Made by a program: the position numbers and the translations under genes
Part shown: one piece after another, positions 1 to 10,624 of the stretch
Position numbering within the stretch: the stretch's first letter is position 1
Layout of the letters: the number at the start of each line of letters is the position of its first letter
From: Litsea cubeba
Lineage: Eukaryota; Streptophyta; Magnoliopsida; Laurales; Lauraceae
Length of the DNA stretch: 64,000 bases
Direction of reading: 5' to 3'
Assembly (NCBI GenBank): GCA_012931725.1
Contig: CM022949.1
Span: 57,669,697-57,733,696 of the forward strand
Notes under the pieces: model-generated
Database searches by the model: none
What the model was told of the DNA's origin: nothing
Seen by the model: only the letters and a program-made list of their open reading frames with translations

Positions 1-805
1 TCCAGGAAGGGGAAAACATGCAAATCACAGTGTGCGAGAGAAGAATCCTTTCTCCTCTTAACACACAACAAGTAGTTGCTGAATGCCACCGAGTGGTTGG
101 AAGTCAGATTTCTATCCTTCAACCTTCAATCGGCGACTGGAGGGATCCGTTCATTGATTACACCACGTTCGGAATCCTACTTGAAGATCCAAAAGAACGG
201 GTAAGCATCCAAAGGCGACCCCAAGCTTTCATTTGGATATTCCTTCAAAAATCCTTTACAGAAAATCCTCCAATGAGATACATCTACGCTACTTGTCACA
301 ATAAGAGGCTGAGCGCTGCCAACAATGCCAAGTTCATGGAGATTACATTCACATGCCTCCAGAATGGCTACATCCTACACTGATTTCATGGCCTTTTGAA
401 GCCTGGGGTATGGACATCATAGGTCCTATTTCTTCCCCTTCGAGCAAAGGTCATCGCTTCATCTCCGCCGCTATGGATTATTTCTCCAAGTGGTGAGAAG
501 CATTTGTGTTTAACGAATTGAAGACCTCATCAGTCCTTCAGTTCCTGCGCACCAACATCATTTGTCATTTCGGCATACCCAAATTCGTCCATGATAACGG
601 ACCACAATTCTGGGATCATCGATTCTATAGGTTCTGCGACAAATACAAAATCCAAAGCTGTCCTTCGACTCCATACAATCCAGCAGTAAACGGATTAGCA
701 GAAGCTTTCAACAATACACTCTGTAAAATCCTTAAGAAAATGGTCTCTAGTCACAAAAAAGACTGGAGCGACAAACTGTCTGAAGCTTTGTGGGCCTATA
801 TCAGA
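1..805 (+). pseudogene. Tat element C: integrase fragment
   Basis: This is a broken piece of Ty3/gypsy integrase, the enzyme that inserts element cDNA into chromosomes. Residues match the integrase of element B (60195-61295), read here on the plus strand. The core is recognisable at 506-800 (VHDNGPQF around the second catalytic Asp, GLAEAF around the catalytic Glu). About 170 bp spanning the zinc-binding HHCC region are missing near position 310, where CHNKRL jumps to a sequence that lies further downstream in B. A stop codon interrupts the core near 494 (AAGTGG followed by TGA). At about 805 the reading switches abruptly into the antisense PMD gene, so the integrase C-terminus and the whole spacer are deleted. 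The left end is cut by the window. Confidence 0.85.
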
Positions 806-1924
806 GAGGCTTCTCTTTTCTGGAGGCTCATCAGCATTCTCAGGCACATCCTCATTGATAGTAAGAGGGACTTCTATATCAGGAGAGTCTTCGTGTTGCT
901 CTTTGCTTTGATGCTGACTCCTCTTCCTCTTACTTATGTGGGCTCGCTTTCTAGAAGAACCTGCCCCACTGTCAGAGTCAAGTTTCCCACTTGATTCCTC
1001 ACTAGATGGTCTACCCTTGTTAGTAGAATCCACAAAAGCTCGCCTCTGTGCCGCTTGCATCCAAGCATCAAACTCAGCTTCCTCTTGTTCTGGCTGCTCT
1101 AAAGCCTCATCAGGTATTTCTCGAACAGCTTCAGAACCAACGACTCCCTGGTCACCGAGAAAGCCTATCTTATGCTTCTCTCCAGAAAGGAAGGTCCAAA
1201 CTTCCTCTTGCCGGACGCCATCCGACTTTCCAAAGCCTTTTCCAGACGATAGATTAACATCAAGCTCCTTCTTGAAAAGACCCCGATATGCCAAAAAGCT
1301 CTGCGCGAACCACTTCGCGAAACTGGCAGTCCGGGAAGTCGACAACACGGGATAGGAAATCATGGTTGTAGTGTCTTAAGCACTATAGAAAGCCCATGCA
1401 TTTCTCCTGTCCTATAAACCTCCAAAGCGCTTCACCATGCTTAAAGGCGCTCCAACAACGCCTTGATAAAAGCCCAATTGCGGAGCAAAGTGAGAAGGTA
1501 CATACGGCTGGATGTCGAAGAAAAGATGTCTGCGGTACACCATCATGTCGGCACATATGCTGAAAAGCCACTCCTTCTCTGCATTTGTCAATGAGTAATG
1601 CCTTCCCGACCTTGCCCTGGTAGAATCTCGGGAGGCACCAAAGTCAAAAGCCTTCTTCCGTAACTCTAGAGAAAGCTGAAGACTGCCCCATCTCGACATC
1701 CCTGAACCGTCGGATCCTCATGTGGGCAAACAAAAGTGATTCGGATACGGCTTTCCCCTTAGCCAGTCGAATCATCAGAGGATCATGATCCTGTGCAGCA
1801 CACAGCCGGTGGAAGCCAGGACAGTGGTATACAAACCACGAATAGAAGATATGGTCTGAAAATACCATGTTCATGGGAAGCCCAAGCCGAACCAAGAAAG
1901 CATCAGCCTGCAGTTCGGTGCACA
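806..1924 (-). pseudogene. Tat element C: antisense PMD gene fragment
   Basis: This stretch corresponds to the middle and C-terminal part of the large exon of the PMD gene in element B (about 56130-57260). It reads on the minus strand, opposite to the neighbouring integrase fragment, as in elements A and B. Recognisable pieces are RLGLPMNMVFSDHIFYSW (minus, near 1890), VKRFGGL (near 1420) and the acidic tail ending in NEDVPENADEPPEKRS (near 820). Near 1460 the reading continues through the point where copy B has an extra base, so C probably keeps the ancestral frame there. Other frameshifts are present. The N-terminal half, all small exons and the coiled-coil exon are absent. Confidence 0.85.
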
Positions 1925-3115
1925 AAAGACGTGGCACGGCCCGCGACTCTTCAACTGCTCGTAGACCACTTAATGCGATTAATTGACTAGCTTTATTGCA
2001 ATCATTAATTCATTTCTTTGGACGGCCCAATTAGAAGCAAGCATCCAAGAGTTACAAGTCAATCGATTCATGGCATTTAACCCATGAAAGTCCTCCCATC
2101 ATGGCAATTAAAGGCGATTAAATGCCCTCAATCTCCACCGGCCAATCAAAAGCCGAGAAAAAGGAGTTACAAAATAAAGGAATTAAACCCTGTAACTCCT
2201 TCCATTATGCGGCTTAATGAAAATAAAAGCCCATAAACCCTCCTAAATTGCTACCAAGAGCCTATAAATAGGAGAGCGTTCCAAAAAATCCCAAATCGAA
2301 AAAAGAACAACTTCTTCCATGAACAGAGATCCCAGATCAGAAAAAAGTACAGAAAATCCAGAGAAAGAAAGAGAAAAAACTCTGCGAAGTTCTGCACTGG
2401 CCACCACTACAAGGTGACAAAAGTCCGTTGGGGGGTACCCCCACCCCCAAGGTCCTTGCCTTTTCCTTTTGCCTCCAATGGCTTAGACATTGCTTTTCAG
2501 CCCATCTACTTAGCTTTTTTATTGGACATAGGACCTCCACTTGGTCTTTGTCCTCTAAAAATCTGAGGTTATAGCCAAGCCAAGCGAATCAAGAGCATCT
2601 TCTATTCTCATCTGCATGGATGATGGTGAAGTCCACATATGGCTTGCGACCGTCAATCTGATCGAGTCCCCCGCAATCTCCTGAGAAGTTAGATCCTCCT
2701 TTTCTTGCTTTTCATTGTAGTTTGCATTTTTCTAAAAGAAACAAAAATTACAACTCTTGTCTTTCATTATTGATAAGAATTGTAAATCGGCTATAAACGC
2801 CAAAATCGGCTATAAACGCCAAAAAACGGTTATAAATGCCAAAAAATCGCCTTTCACGGCAAACCAAGAAAATGTCTCTTTTCTTAAATATATGTGCAAT
2901 GGAAAACTTGAAAGAAGTTGATTTCCTTTTTACTTGCGAAGGTCGATCTCCGGATCACCACTTGCAATTCCAAGTAAAATAGAAAATCTGGCACACCCAC
3001 ACAAAAAAATGTTGATACCCGCTCTTCTGCCCTTTGGGTGCAAAAGGGTCGTACCCCACGGACTCCCATGTCCGCCGACCTCGGTAGCACCCAAGCAGAT
3101 AAGCACGGTCCATCA
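1925..3115 (+). mobile_element. Tat element C: truncated 3' LTR
   Basis: Reverse-complement match to the first 1.2 kb of the LTRs at 26364, 49216 and 50412. In sense orientation it ends GGTCCATCA, the canonical CA terminus of this family. The U3 half, expected to start TGTTGACACC, is missing, and the LTR is joined directly to PMD-gene sequence at about 1921-1926 over a few shared bases. It contains a TATA box (2264-2271), a G-run/C-run palindrome (about 2430-2460) and short tandem repeats of the type GCTATAAACGCCAAAA (2790-2850). CCTAT (3116-3120) would be the flanking target site, but the left partner is outside the window. Confidence 0.85.
2264..2271 (+). promoter_or_regulatory. TATA box of Tat LTR (copy C)
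   Basis: TATAAATA lies inside the conserved block GCCTATAAATAGGAGAGC, found at the same place in all four Tat LTR copies. It probably sets the start of the sense genomic transcript; the start site itself is not visible. Confidence 0.6.
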
Positions 3116-4022
3116 CCTATCATCCATCCAACATTATTAAACCACTTTGTGACTATCCAAACATGGATCTACTATTTATCCAAGCAAATCTATCCAAAAC
3201 TGATCCGTATATAGCCTTTAATCTATCCTCTTCGCATCTAATGCAAAGATTAGAACAAGCTTACTTATCTAACATGATTAGAGATGAGGTAAGGCTCTGA
3301 TACCAATTATTGGAAATAGGTGGGCCTCTAGGATAGGTTTCAAAAACTTTTTGACCAACTTGATACAGTGATCAACTATCCAGAATGCTACTAAATCAAT
3401 TTAAGATGCATACCCTCAATCTCAGCCATCATGATCAGTAAATAACTTTATCTAGAAGATAGAAATAACAACTAACAAGCAACAAATAAATCTACAACAT
3501 ACAAGGAAGTAGATTATACCTTTGAAGCTCGATTGTGGTCTAATGGAGAAGTTGCGTCTTTCTTTGATGATGAAACTCTTTCACGTATCAAATAGGAATC
3601 TCCAAGACCTTTTGATCTTCCACGCTATGACCCATATCAGATTCTCTTTTCTCAAGAAGATGGATGGGATCTGCAATAGAAAGCTCCTAAGGAAACTAAA
3701 AGAGAATTGGAAGAGGGAGGAGAGGAAGAGTTGTGCAAAACTTGCACAAAATAGGAGTGGACGTCCAAGCCATGGGCGTGAATCTCTTTGGGATAATAGG
3801 GTTGGACGTCCAAGCACTACTCCTCTCCTTTTATAGTACAAATGCAAACCTCCACTTACTAATTAATATTAGAAGTCTCACTTAAATTAATAATTAGTAA
3901 CCTACTATTACCACTATTAGAAGTCTCACTTCAAATAGAAATAGTAACTTTCTATTTTCTTTTAGAGTCCTACTAGAATTAATAACTTTCTAATAATTTG
4001 GGCTAGCATGGAGACCACTAGG
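3116..4022 (-). mobile_element. Copia element D: partial 5' LTR, primer site, leader remnant
   Basis: The reverse complement of 3308-4022 matches the right-hand 0.8 kb of the solo LTR at 5139-6928, so it is an inverted copy of the same LTR family. Next to it lies a primer-binding site (3294-3305), followed to the left by 180 bp of leader, after which Tat element C begins. The LTR is cut at 4022/4023, where the CACTA terminus starts. The rest of this LTR copy is not found elsewhere in the window. Apparent ORFs at 3522-3847 lie in LTR sequence and are not genes. Confidence 0.75.
3294..3305 (-). other. Primer-binding site (initiator Met-tRNA type)
   Basis: The minus strand reads TGGTATCAGAGC, the classic plant retrotransposon primer site complementary to the 3' end of initiator Met-tRNA. 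It sits 2 bp from the LTR terminus, so the element ran leftwards on the minus strand. Confidence 0.8.
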
Positions 4023-4790
4023 CACTACCACAACTAGCACTTTTGGCGACGAAAATTTTCGTCGCCAAAAGTCACATTTTCGTCGGTACAAGTATTTGCC
4101 GATGACATTTTTTTCATCGGCACCTCATCGTTAAATAGTGGTCAGTGAAAACTTTTACTGACGAAAACTAATTTTGTCGGCAAGAAAATAATTTTTACCG
4201 ACAATGTATTTGATTTTTAACGACGAAAAAAAATGTCGGCAAAATCATTTTATTTTTTAAAAATTTTTCTTTTTTACCTTTGCCGACGTTTTTTTCGTCG
4301 GTAAAAGTATTTTATTTTTTTATTATTCTTTTTTATTTTACCGACAAAAAAAAAAGTCGGCAAAAAATATTTTATCATTTTTTATTTTTTAATTAAATTT
4401 TTGCAAACGAAAATTATTGTCGGCAATTATTTTTTAAATTTTTTCTTTTTTATGTTTATCGACGAAAATATTCGTCGGCAATTATTTTTTAAAAATTTTA
4501 TTTTTTATTTTGTGCCGACGAAATTGTTCGTCAGCAATTATGTTTTAAAATTTTTCTTTTTTATTTTGTGCCGACGAAAATGTTTGGCGGCAAAACTTTT
4601 TTTTATTTTTTAATTTCATTTTGTCTGACGAAAAGTTTCATCGATAATGGTTTTTTAAAATTTTTCTTTTTTTATTTTTGCTGATGAAAGTTTTCGTTGG
4701 TAAAACTCTTTTTTATTTTTTAATTTCATTTTTGCCGACGAAAATCTTTGTCGGCAATGGTCTTCTTTTAAAAAAAATTATTTATTTTTT
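4023..4790. repeat. CACTA left terminus and subterminal repeats
   Basis: More than ten degenerate copies of GCCGACGAAAATTTTCGTCGGC-type units in both orientations are separated by AT-rich spacers. The first 60 bp form a near-perfect hairpin around GGCGACGAAAATTTTCGTCG. Such arrays are the expected transposase-binding sites of CACTA elements. The ORF at 4401-4613 is a by-product of the repeats. Confidence 0.75.
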
Positions 4791-5138
4791 CTGTAAATGA
4801 GTGGAAATAAATGGACATCACTGTGTAAAACAAAACATAGCTACCACTACCCAGTGTAAAGACTTATCTATGTAAAGGTTTAACACTGAAGTTGATCGGA
4901 TTATATTGTTGATAATGAAATGTAACTCTTAACAATTGCATTAACAAGCATTCCAAAGAAAATCAAACAACAATAAACCATCACCCACCACTCCAACCTC
5001 AGCCCAACCTATAATAAATCATTGATGGGTTGTGCATACACCTGTATCTATAATGGTCAACAGGACACATTGCTACCAACAGGTAACAAAGAATAACCTT
5101 CATTTGTGTGCTTGTTTGGTGGGAATGTGGAGGCATTG
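4791..5138. other. CACTA interior, nothing recognised
   Basis: AT-rich noncoding DNA. A short stretch around 4915-4985 resembles 7050-7120 (both contain ATAACTCTTA/TGTAACTCTTA followed by CAATT-GCATTAA and AAACAACAAT), so an old local duplication is possible. No gene is seen. Confidence 0.4.
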
Positions 5139-6928
5139 TGTTAGTTTTATGGACTCAATCTAGTAGATGATATAATAAATTGATTAATTTCTTTATTTAT
5201 CAGTATATTCATGTTTTCCTTTCATGAGATGAATGGTAATTTATTATATACTTGCACATAACCAATACGAATAACATGATGGTTCATGAGATAAACCGGA
5301 GTCCACAAGTATATTAGATGTAACACATGTGTATGGATGGGATCCACATACGGGATACATGTGTGACAAATCTTATACTTAAATATCTTCACAAGCAGTG
5401 ATGAGACTGGACATCTCATACTGACAAGGTTGCAGCACTTTGATCACTATGAGATAGTGTGATTTGTCTGAATCATCAGAATGGAAGATTCTGGATCACA
5501 GTGCTGGTACATTGGATGTATTGAAGGACCATGAGAAGCACCTTATAAATAATGTCTTTACTTTAAGGTATGCTCTCATAATTCCCTAGTAATAGGCTCT
5601 CAATCCTGAGACATTAATAAACTCAAGCTATCTATTCATTTGCTTTGAGTCACCAATGAGTGAGGCCAACTATAGGTCAACATCTCGGTGATTTGGGTAC
5701 GTGGTAGTAGAGCTGTGGGAACATTCAATGGTCAAGATGGGATCTATCTCTAATATCCCCTTGTGCTAGTTAGTGGATTTATCATTGGTAAGTGCGCACC
5801 CATTCCGTTTAAGAGTTAATTGGAAAGATACCTATGATCATTATAATTAATTGGGGCTCAAGGATAATAAGATATGGATCTAGGTTGGAAGACAGGTCCA
5901 ATTGATCCATGGATATTGATAGAGGGGCCTACTTGTGGTAATGTGGAAGTTTAGTGTCTTCTATGTAATATTCCTAAGACTGGAGTTCAATTGCATTTAT
6001 ATAGTGGAGTTATTTGCAATTAACCGTGGGCTCGGATTACACATGAGATGTGGGGTCGCGTGTCCCAGTTGGAGCCAGCTTTCTAAGGAATCCCTAGTGG
6101 TCCCCACGCTAGCCCAATTATTAGAAAGTATCTAATTCTAGATGAACTCTGAAAGGAAAGTTACTATTTCTATTTGAAGTAAGACTTCTAATAGTGGTAA
6201 TAGTAGACTTACTAATTTTAGTAGAAGTGAGACTTCTATTTTAATTAGAAAGGAATTAGAAAGTTACTAATCATATTTGAAGTGAGACTTCTAATTATGA
6301 TATGGTAAGTTACTAATTAATTAATGGAAGTAAGACTTCTATTATAATTAAGAAGAGATAGTTACTAATTATTTGGAAGTAAGACTTCTAATGGAAATTA
6401 GTAAGTGGGGCTTGGAAAAGCTATAAATAGAGGAGAGGAGGGCTGGACATCCAAGAATGCTCTATAGCATTGGGATTCACGCCCAAGGCCCCCTTGTGCA
6501 AGAGTTGCACATCCTCTTTCTCCTCTCCCTCTTCTAGTTCTCTTTCTAGTTCCTCTCAAGAGTTTCTAGTAGTTTTCTCTTGGAGATCCCACCATCTTCT
6601 TGAGAAAAAGGAGAATCTGATACTGGTCATAGCGTGGAAGATCAAGAGGTCTTGGAGATCCCTATTTGATTAGTGAAAGCGTTTCATCATCAAACAAAGA
6701 CGCAACTTCTCCATTAGAGCACAACCGAGCTCCAAAGGTAGATTATTATGGATGCTTATTAGTTGTTGTTTCTATCTTCTAGATAGATTGTATTTACTGA
6801 TCATGATAACTGAGATTGAGGCTTTACTTCCTGGATTGGGTTTTATAGCCTTCTGGATAGTTGATCCCTGCATCAAGTGGGTCAAAAGTTTTTGAAACCT
6901 ATCCTAGAGGACCACCCTATTTCTAACA
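5139..6928 (+). mobile_element. Copia solo LTR with 5-bp target duplication
   Basis: Starts TGTTAGTTTT and ends ATTTCTAACA, giving the inverted ends TGTTAG/CTAACA. It is flanked on both sides by CATTG (5134-5138 and 6929-6933), a perfect 5-bp target site duplication. It has a TATAAATA box at 6422-6429. No internal domain is present, so this is a solo LTR left by LTR-LTR recombination. Its sense strand follows from comparison with element D, whose primer site adjoins the equivalent right end. The small ORFs inside are not genes. Confidence 0.85.
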
Positions 6929-6933
6929 CATTG

Positions 6934-7265
6934 AGCATCAAAGTAAACTTAAAGACCTATCCAAATTAGTTTAACTCTGAGTCTTTTCTCCTATAATTGC
7001 ATCTAATCTAATTATATCGTTGGATATATGACATTCAAAGAAACATAACTCTTACAATTTGCATTAAATCATATGAAACCAATGCAATATTCCAAATTAA
7101 AGCAAACAACAATCAGCCATCATTCTTAGTCGTAACAGGTCTGAACATCAAAAAAAAAAAAAAAACAATCTATCAAACTCTCAAACAGTCTTTCCATTTC
7201 AATTTTCCTAAAAAATGAAAAAAAGACGCTACCTTGCTTATCAAAATCAGCATTACCTCCACTTG
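6934..7265. other. CACTA interior left of the P2 fragment
   Basis: Noncoding, A/T-rich, with an A-run at about 7149-7164. It would be downstream of the P2 coding fragment in a minus-strand transcript. No feature is recognised. Confidence 0.4.
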
Positions 7266-7576
7266 GTCAAACAAACTGAATCCCATATCCTGAAAAAAAA
7301 AAAAGGAAAAAGAAGAACACATTAGCACAAGAAATTAAAAAAAAAAAGTGGAAGACAGAGACGACAGAAATGGGGACTTGAAGGATCAATACATCATCGG
7401 ATTCTTCTTTCTCTTCGACCTTGTCTTCCTTCTTCGGCTCAGCCGCACTAGGTGTAGCAGGGGCTCCACCATCGCCAACGGCGGCAGACATGGAAACGGC
7501 AGCACTGCCGCCGGCGGGAATGGCGGTAAGCTTCTCCCTTCCAGAAGCAATAAGCTCCGTTATGTCCTTTCCTTTA
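7266..7576 (-). pseudogene. RPP2: Captured 60S acidic ribosomal protein P2 fragment
   Basis: Two exons on the minus strand encode the C-terminal half of ribosomal stalk protein P2. Exon 7393-7576 contains KGKDITELIASGREK, an Ala/Pro-rich hinge, and the acidic EEKEESDD. It ends at a GT donor. After a 103-bp intron with a pyrimidine-rich stretch and an AG acceptor (7290-7291), exon 7266-7289 encodes exactly DMGFSLFD, the invariant C-terminus that recruits elongation factors. The N-terminal dimerisation half is missing, although its exon boundary (CAG before TAAAGG) is visible at 7577. The normal stop codon is also missing: after FD the frame runs on as QVEV. This is a captured copy within the CACTA element, not the host gene. 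Confidence 0.88.
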
Positions 7577-7676
7577 CTGGATAACAAAACTCCATTGCAT
7601 CTTGGATTTACATCACTTCATAAAATCCAAATTTTGTTAGGAAGAGGGAAAGGGAGACAAAAAATAATTACCTTAC

Positions 7677-8420
7677 CTTGAAAAGGTTAAAAGGCATTTG
7701 CTTTTGAATACGAAAACTATGAACTTTGTCATGATCAACAAGATCAAAATATATTTCCCTTCCAATCTATTATGTAAGATCCTCATTTTGAGCAACCTAA
7801 ACATGATGAAACAATTAGTAAAAAATATTTTTACTAATAGAGCCCACTAAATAGAGTTGGAGGGGCATAAAAAAAGGGCAGATTATTTTTTCTTTTTTTT
7901 ATCGAAAGGAAGGTAGAAAATGAAAACCTTAATTATGGTGTACAAATGCGCCTCTACTTTTTCCTTCTTCTTTTGTTCCTTTTCTTCCTGTTCCTTCTTC
8001 AACCTTATCTGGAAAAAAATTTCACACGTTCTCGGTGTCAACATTACCATACGGAAAAGTTAAACACAACAATGTATAAAAATCACCTTAACCTAAGGTG
8101 TTTAGCAATGTCCTTCTCGTCTACATTACAGATTATTTTCTCCTTGTCACTTTCACGAATATACACAAGCATATATGCATTTGAATATTTTGTGAACTTA
8201 AATTGTGTTATTGAAACCCGACTTTGTCTGTGGTAACTGTTGGATATAAGCAAGAGACAAGAAGCAGGATATATTAAACGAGAGTGGAAATAAATAAGCA
8301 AAATAGAAAAAAAAAAGTGGCAATCCAAAGAATTCAAGGTAGCAGAATTCTCACCACTTCTTCACCACCGTACTGCTCCTCTAGGGCCCTCTTCATACCA
8401 TCTCATCGTCAAACTTAAAC
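7677..8420 (-). pseudogene. UBP12: Captured UBP12/13-like deubiquitinase fragment
   Basis: Four short exons in the right order on the minus strand match plant ubiquitin-specific proteases UBP12/UBP13 (USP7 relatives). Exon 8345-8420 has FKFDDE then RALEEQYGGEE. Exon 8087-8236 has SNAYMLVYIRESDKEK and CNVDEKDIAKHLR. Exon 7928-8008 has RLKKEQEEKEQKKKEK then EAHLYTIIK. Exon 7677-7796 has IGREIYFDLVDHDKV and FRIQKQMPFNLFK. Intron borders AG/GT are visible for most. Together these cover the end of the catalytic domain and the start of the region after it. The copy is dead: two adjacent stops replace residues before IGREIYFD, the first exon has a deletion after FKFDDE, and the second a frameshift before FKFTK. 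Whether the source was UBP12 or UBP13 cannot be told. Confidence 0.85.
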
Positions 8421-9697
8421 CTGAAACACAATCATAATTGCCATAGTCATCAATGATGCCTTATTGCATCTATCCATAAACTCAATTTGAGGCACACAAT
8501 GTCCCAGTGGTACAAAAAGTGCACAACTATACTGTGACAAAATAACATCCACAGCTATCAAAATACATATGTTTGAAATAATTAAAATGGTAATGCAACA
8601 GAAAAGTTATTTGTTATTAAGTGCACAATTATTAACAGAAAGCACACATTATATTGACCTTTTTAAAGGCATCAGCATGCAAATAACAGTCCGATGCAAA
8701 AACATACTGAAAAGCAGTCTGATACAATATGTAAGGAAATATTTACCAACTACACTACTTAAAATTCACTTTTAAGTGTCCTATAACAATAGAAAGAGCT
8801 GTTGATGTGGGAATTACCACACTTGAAAGATTCATAAGTTAAAAAAAATTGATGATAATACTAATGCATTGATTGATTGACGGCCTAAAAAGTAAGAGGG
8901 AGGAGATTGGAATTCAGCGAAAGTGTAGCTGGATGCCTATGATCTTCCACTCTTGAAATATCTTCAGATCCTCTATCTTTTTTTTGTTTTGTTTTTTGCT
9001 AGAACAATGAACATGCAAAAGCAGAAAACAAAGGAAATGAAAACAGAAAAGCAAGCAACAACAAGAGGGAAAGAGAAGCTACACACATCAGTCCAAGGAA
9101 CACAAAACAATACACCCTAAAATGCAAAACAGGCACTGGACTAACAATCCTCATTCGAAGCAGATGTTGGATGCACATGGCTTGGCGGGGATTGCGGGTG
9201 CATTGCGAACATCAAATCATTGAAACCAAACAGAGATTCTGAAAAGAGCATTCGAATCATTGATACCAATCTTGAACCATTCAAACAACACAAAAATGCT
9301 AAACAAAGGAAGGTGGTGAACAAACCCTGCAAAAATTCCATTTATAATCATTTAAATTGTTCTTACACATATTCATCTCAGCACAAATTCCTTACATTCA
9401 TCTCTCATTGAATTCACAAACATGGGTTCAAAAAATCATTACATTTCCACAGGCCCTGACTAATCCTCCAGTCCCTAGTTCAATACCCCCAGAATGCCTA
9501 CATTTGAGACATAAAGTCATAAGAGAATTATTAGATAGAGAAACAGCGTGAGAACATTCATTCCCTAATGCATGTGTTCTACCAATATCACATAGCTAAT
9601 TCTGACAAAACAGTAGAACAAGAAAAGGCAGGATACAAAATGCCTACAATATTACAGATGCTGTTATGAAATAAGTGTTTCTCATAGTCACAGTAAA
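8421..9697. other. CACTA interior between captured fragments
   Basis: No recognisable coding exon. Reading both strands I find only short open stretches, such as the minus-strand ORF at 9141-9341, with no family resemblance. It may be intron or flanking sequence brought along with the captured genes. Confidence 0.4.
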
Positions 9698-9952
9698 TCA
9701 CTTAACCTGGATAGATTTAAAGATGAACTCTGTAATAGCCCTGAGAGCTTGCTCTTCTGCTTCAGCCTGGCTTGACCCATTTGATTGCAGGAATTTTTTC
9801 CTATCTTAAAAGAGTGGTCACCGCCATTAATCACATGCAACTCATTGACACAATTCATCTTCTTTTGAACAGTGCCCAACCTATACCTGCACAAACATAA
9901 TAGGAACTGAAAGCTGCAATAGAGTATCATCTCGAACAGCTCCATTTATTCC
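9698..9952 (-). pseudogene. Captured TEX30/KANSL3-like alpha/beta-hydrolase fragment
   Basis: The minus strand encodes the C-terminal end of a small alpha/beta-hydrolase annotated in plants as TEX30-like or KAT8 regulatory NSL complex subunit 3-like. Key pieces are INGAVRDDTLLQLSVP and MFVQ (strand before the catalytic Asp loop), then NELHVINGGDHSFKIG, which holds the GGDHSF motif with the catalytic His. A run of A after GDHSFKIG appears one base short. Allowing for that base, the frame runs through a Glu/Ala-rich helix to a TGA at 9698-9700. The segment linking MFVQ to the GGDHSF exon is shortened and out of frame. An AG acceptor precedes the fragment at 9953-9954. It is a pseudogene fragment inside the CACTA element. 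Confidence 0.72.
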
Positions 9953-10149
9953 CTAAAATTATAATATAAAAAAGCAAGAGAACAGTAACATGACAATCAT
10001 TCCAACATCAATAAGGCGTAAAAAAACACAGTAAAGAAATTCTAGCATAATCTGTTACTCAATTAGCAACCAAAATGTGTTTTAGAGTGCATCCAAATGC
10101 GCCTTAATAAGAGGGGACCAACAACTAACTTGATCATAAAGCAGTCCAT

Positions 10150-10151
<2 letters not shown>

Positions 10152-10211
<60 letters not shown>

Positions 10212-10220
10212 AGAGAGAGT
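10152..10220 (+). repeat. (GA)n microsatellite
   Basis: About 26 uninterrupted GA units followed by GAAAGAGAAAGAGAGAG. The ORFs on both strands here (RERERER and SLSLSL) come from the repeat. Confidence 0.95.
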
Positions 10221-10624
10221 ACACATCCAACACTAAGAAGTATTCAACAAAAAGAATGTTTCCTGACCTAGCAAAATTAAGCAGACGTTTCCTGACCCAA
10301 CAAAATAATGCAGAGACTTGCATGAATCATAAAGTTGTCACTAAAATAGAACTAAAAGCCATCAATTAACCAATACAGGAATCAATTAATCAGTACAGGA
10401 CTATGGCACTATATTAAAGCTCTTCAAAGTTACGTAGGAAAAAAAAAAGGAAATGGACAAAAGAAGGAAATTAATTGATCGAACTATCCTAAAAATGACT
10501 AATATTAAAAAACAGGAGTGTTAAAGTCCCAAAAACTGAGAAAAGAGTAATGCCAATTCACTTCCCTAAAAACATGTACTATCTATCTCTTTTGAAGAAT
10601 TTTGGACAAAATAACTGTGCCTGC

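Noticed and set aside
3294..3305. Possible tRNA-Met gene
   Set aside because: Only 12 bases complementary to the tRNA end are present, next to an LTR terminus; there is no cloverleaf. The same holds for 19561-19572 and 22031-22042.
7266..8420. Functional host genes for P2 or UBP12/13
   Set aside because: Ends are missing, stops and frameshifts are present, and the pieces lie among other gene fragments between CACTA-type ends.
9141..9411. Possible further captured exon
   Set aside because: Short open stretches without family resemblance or clear splice borders; left unassigned.
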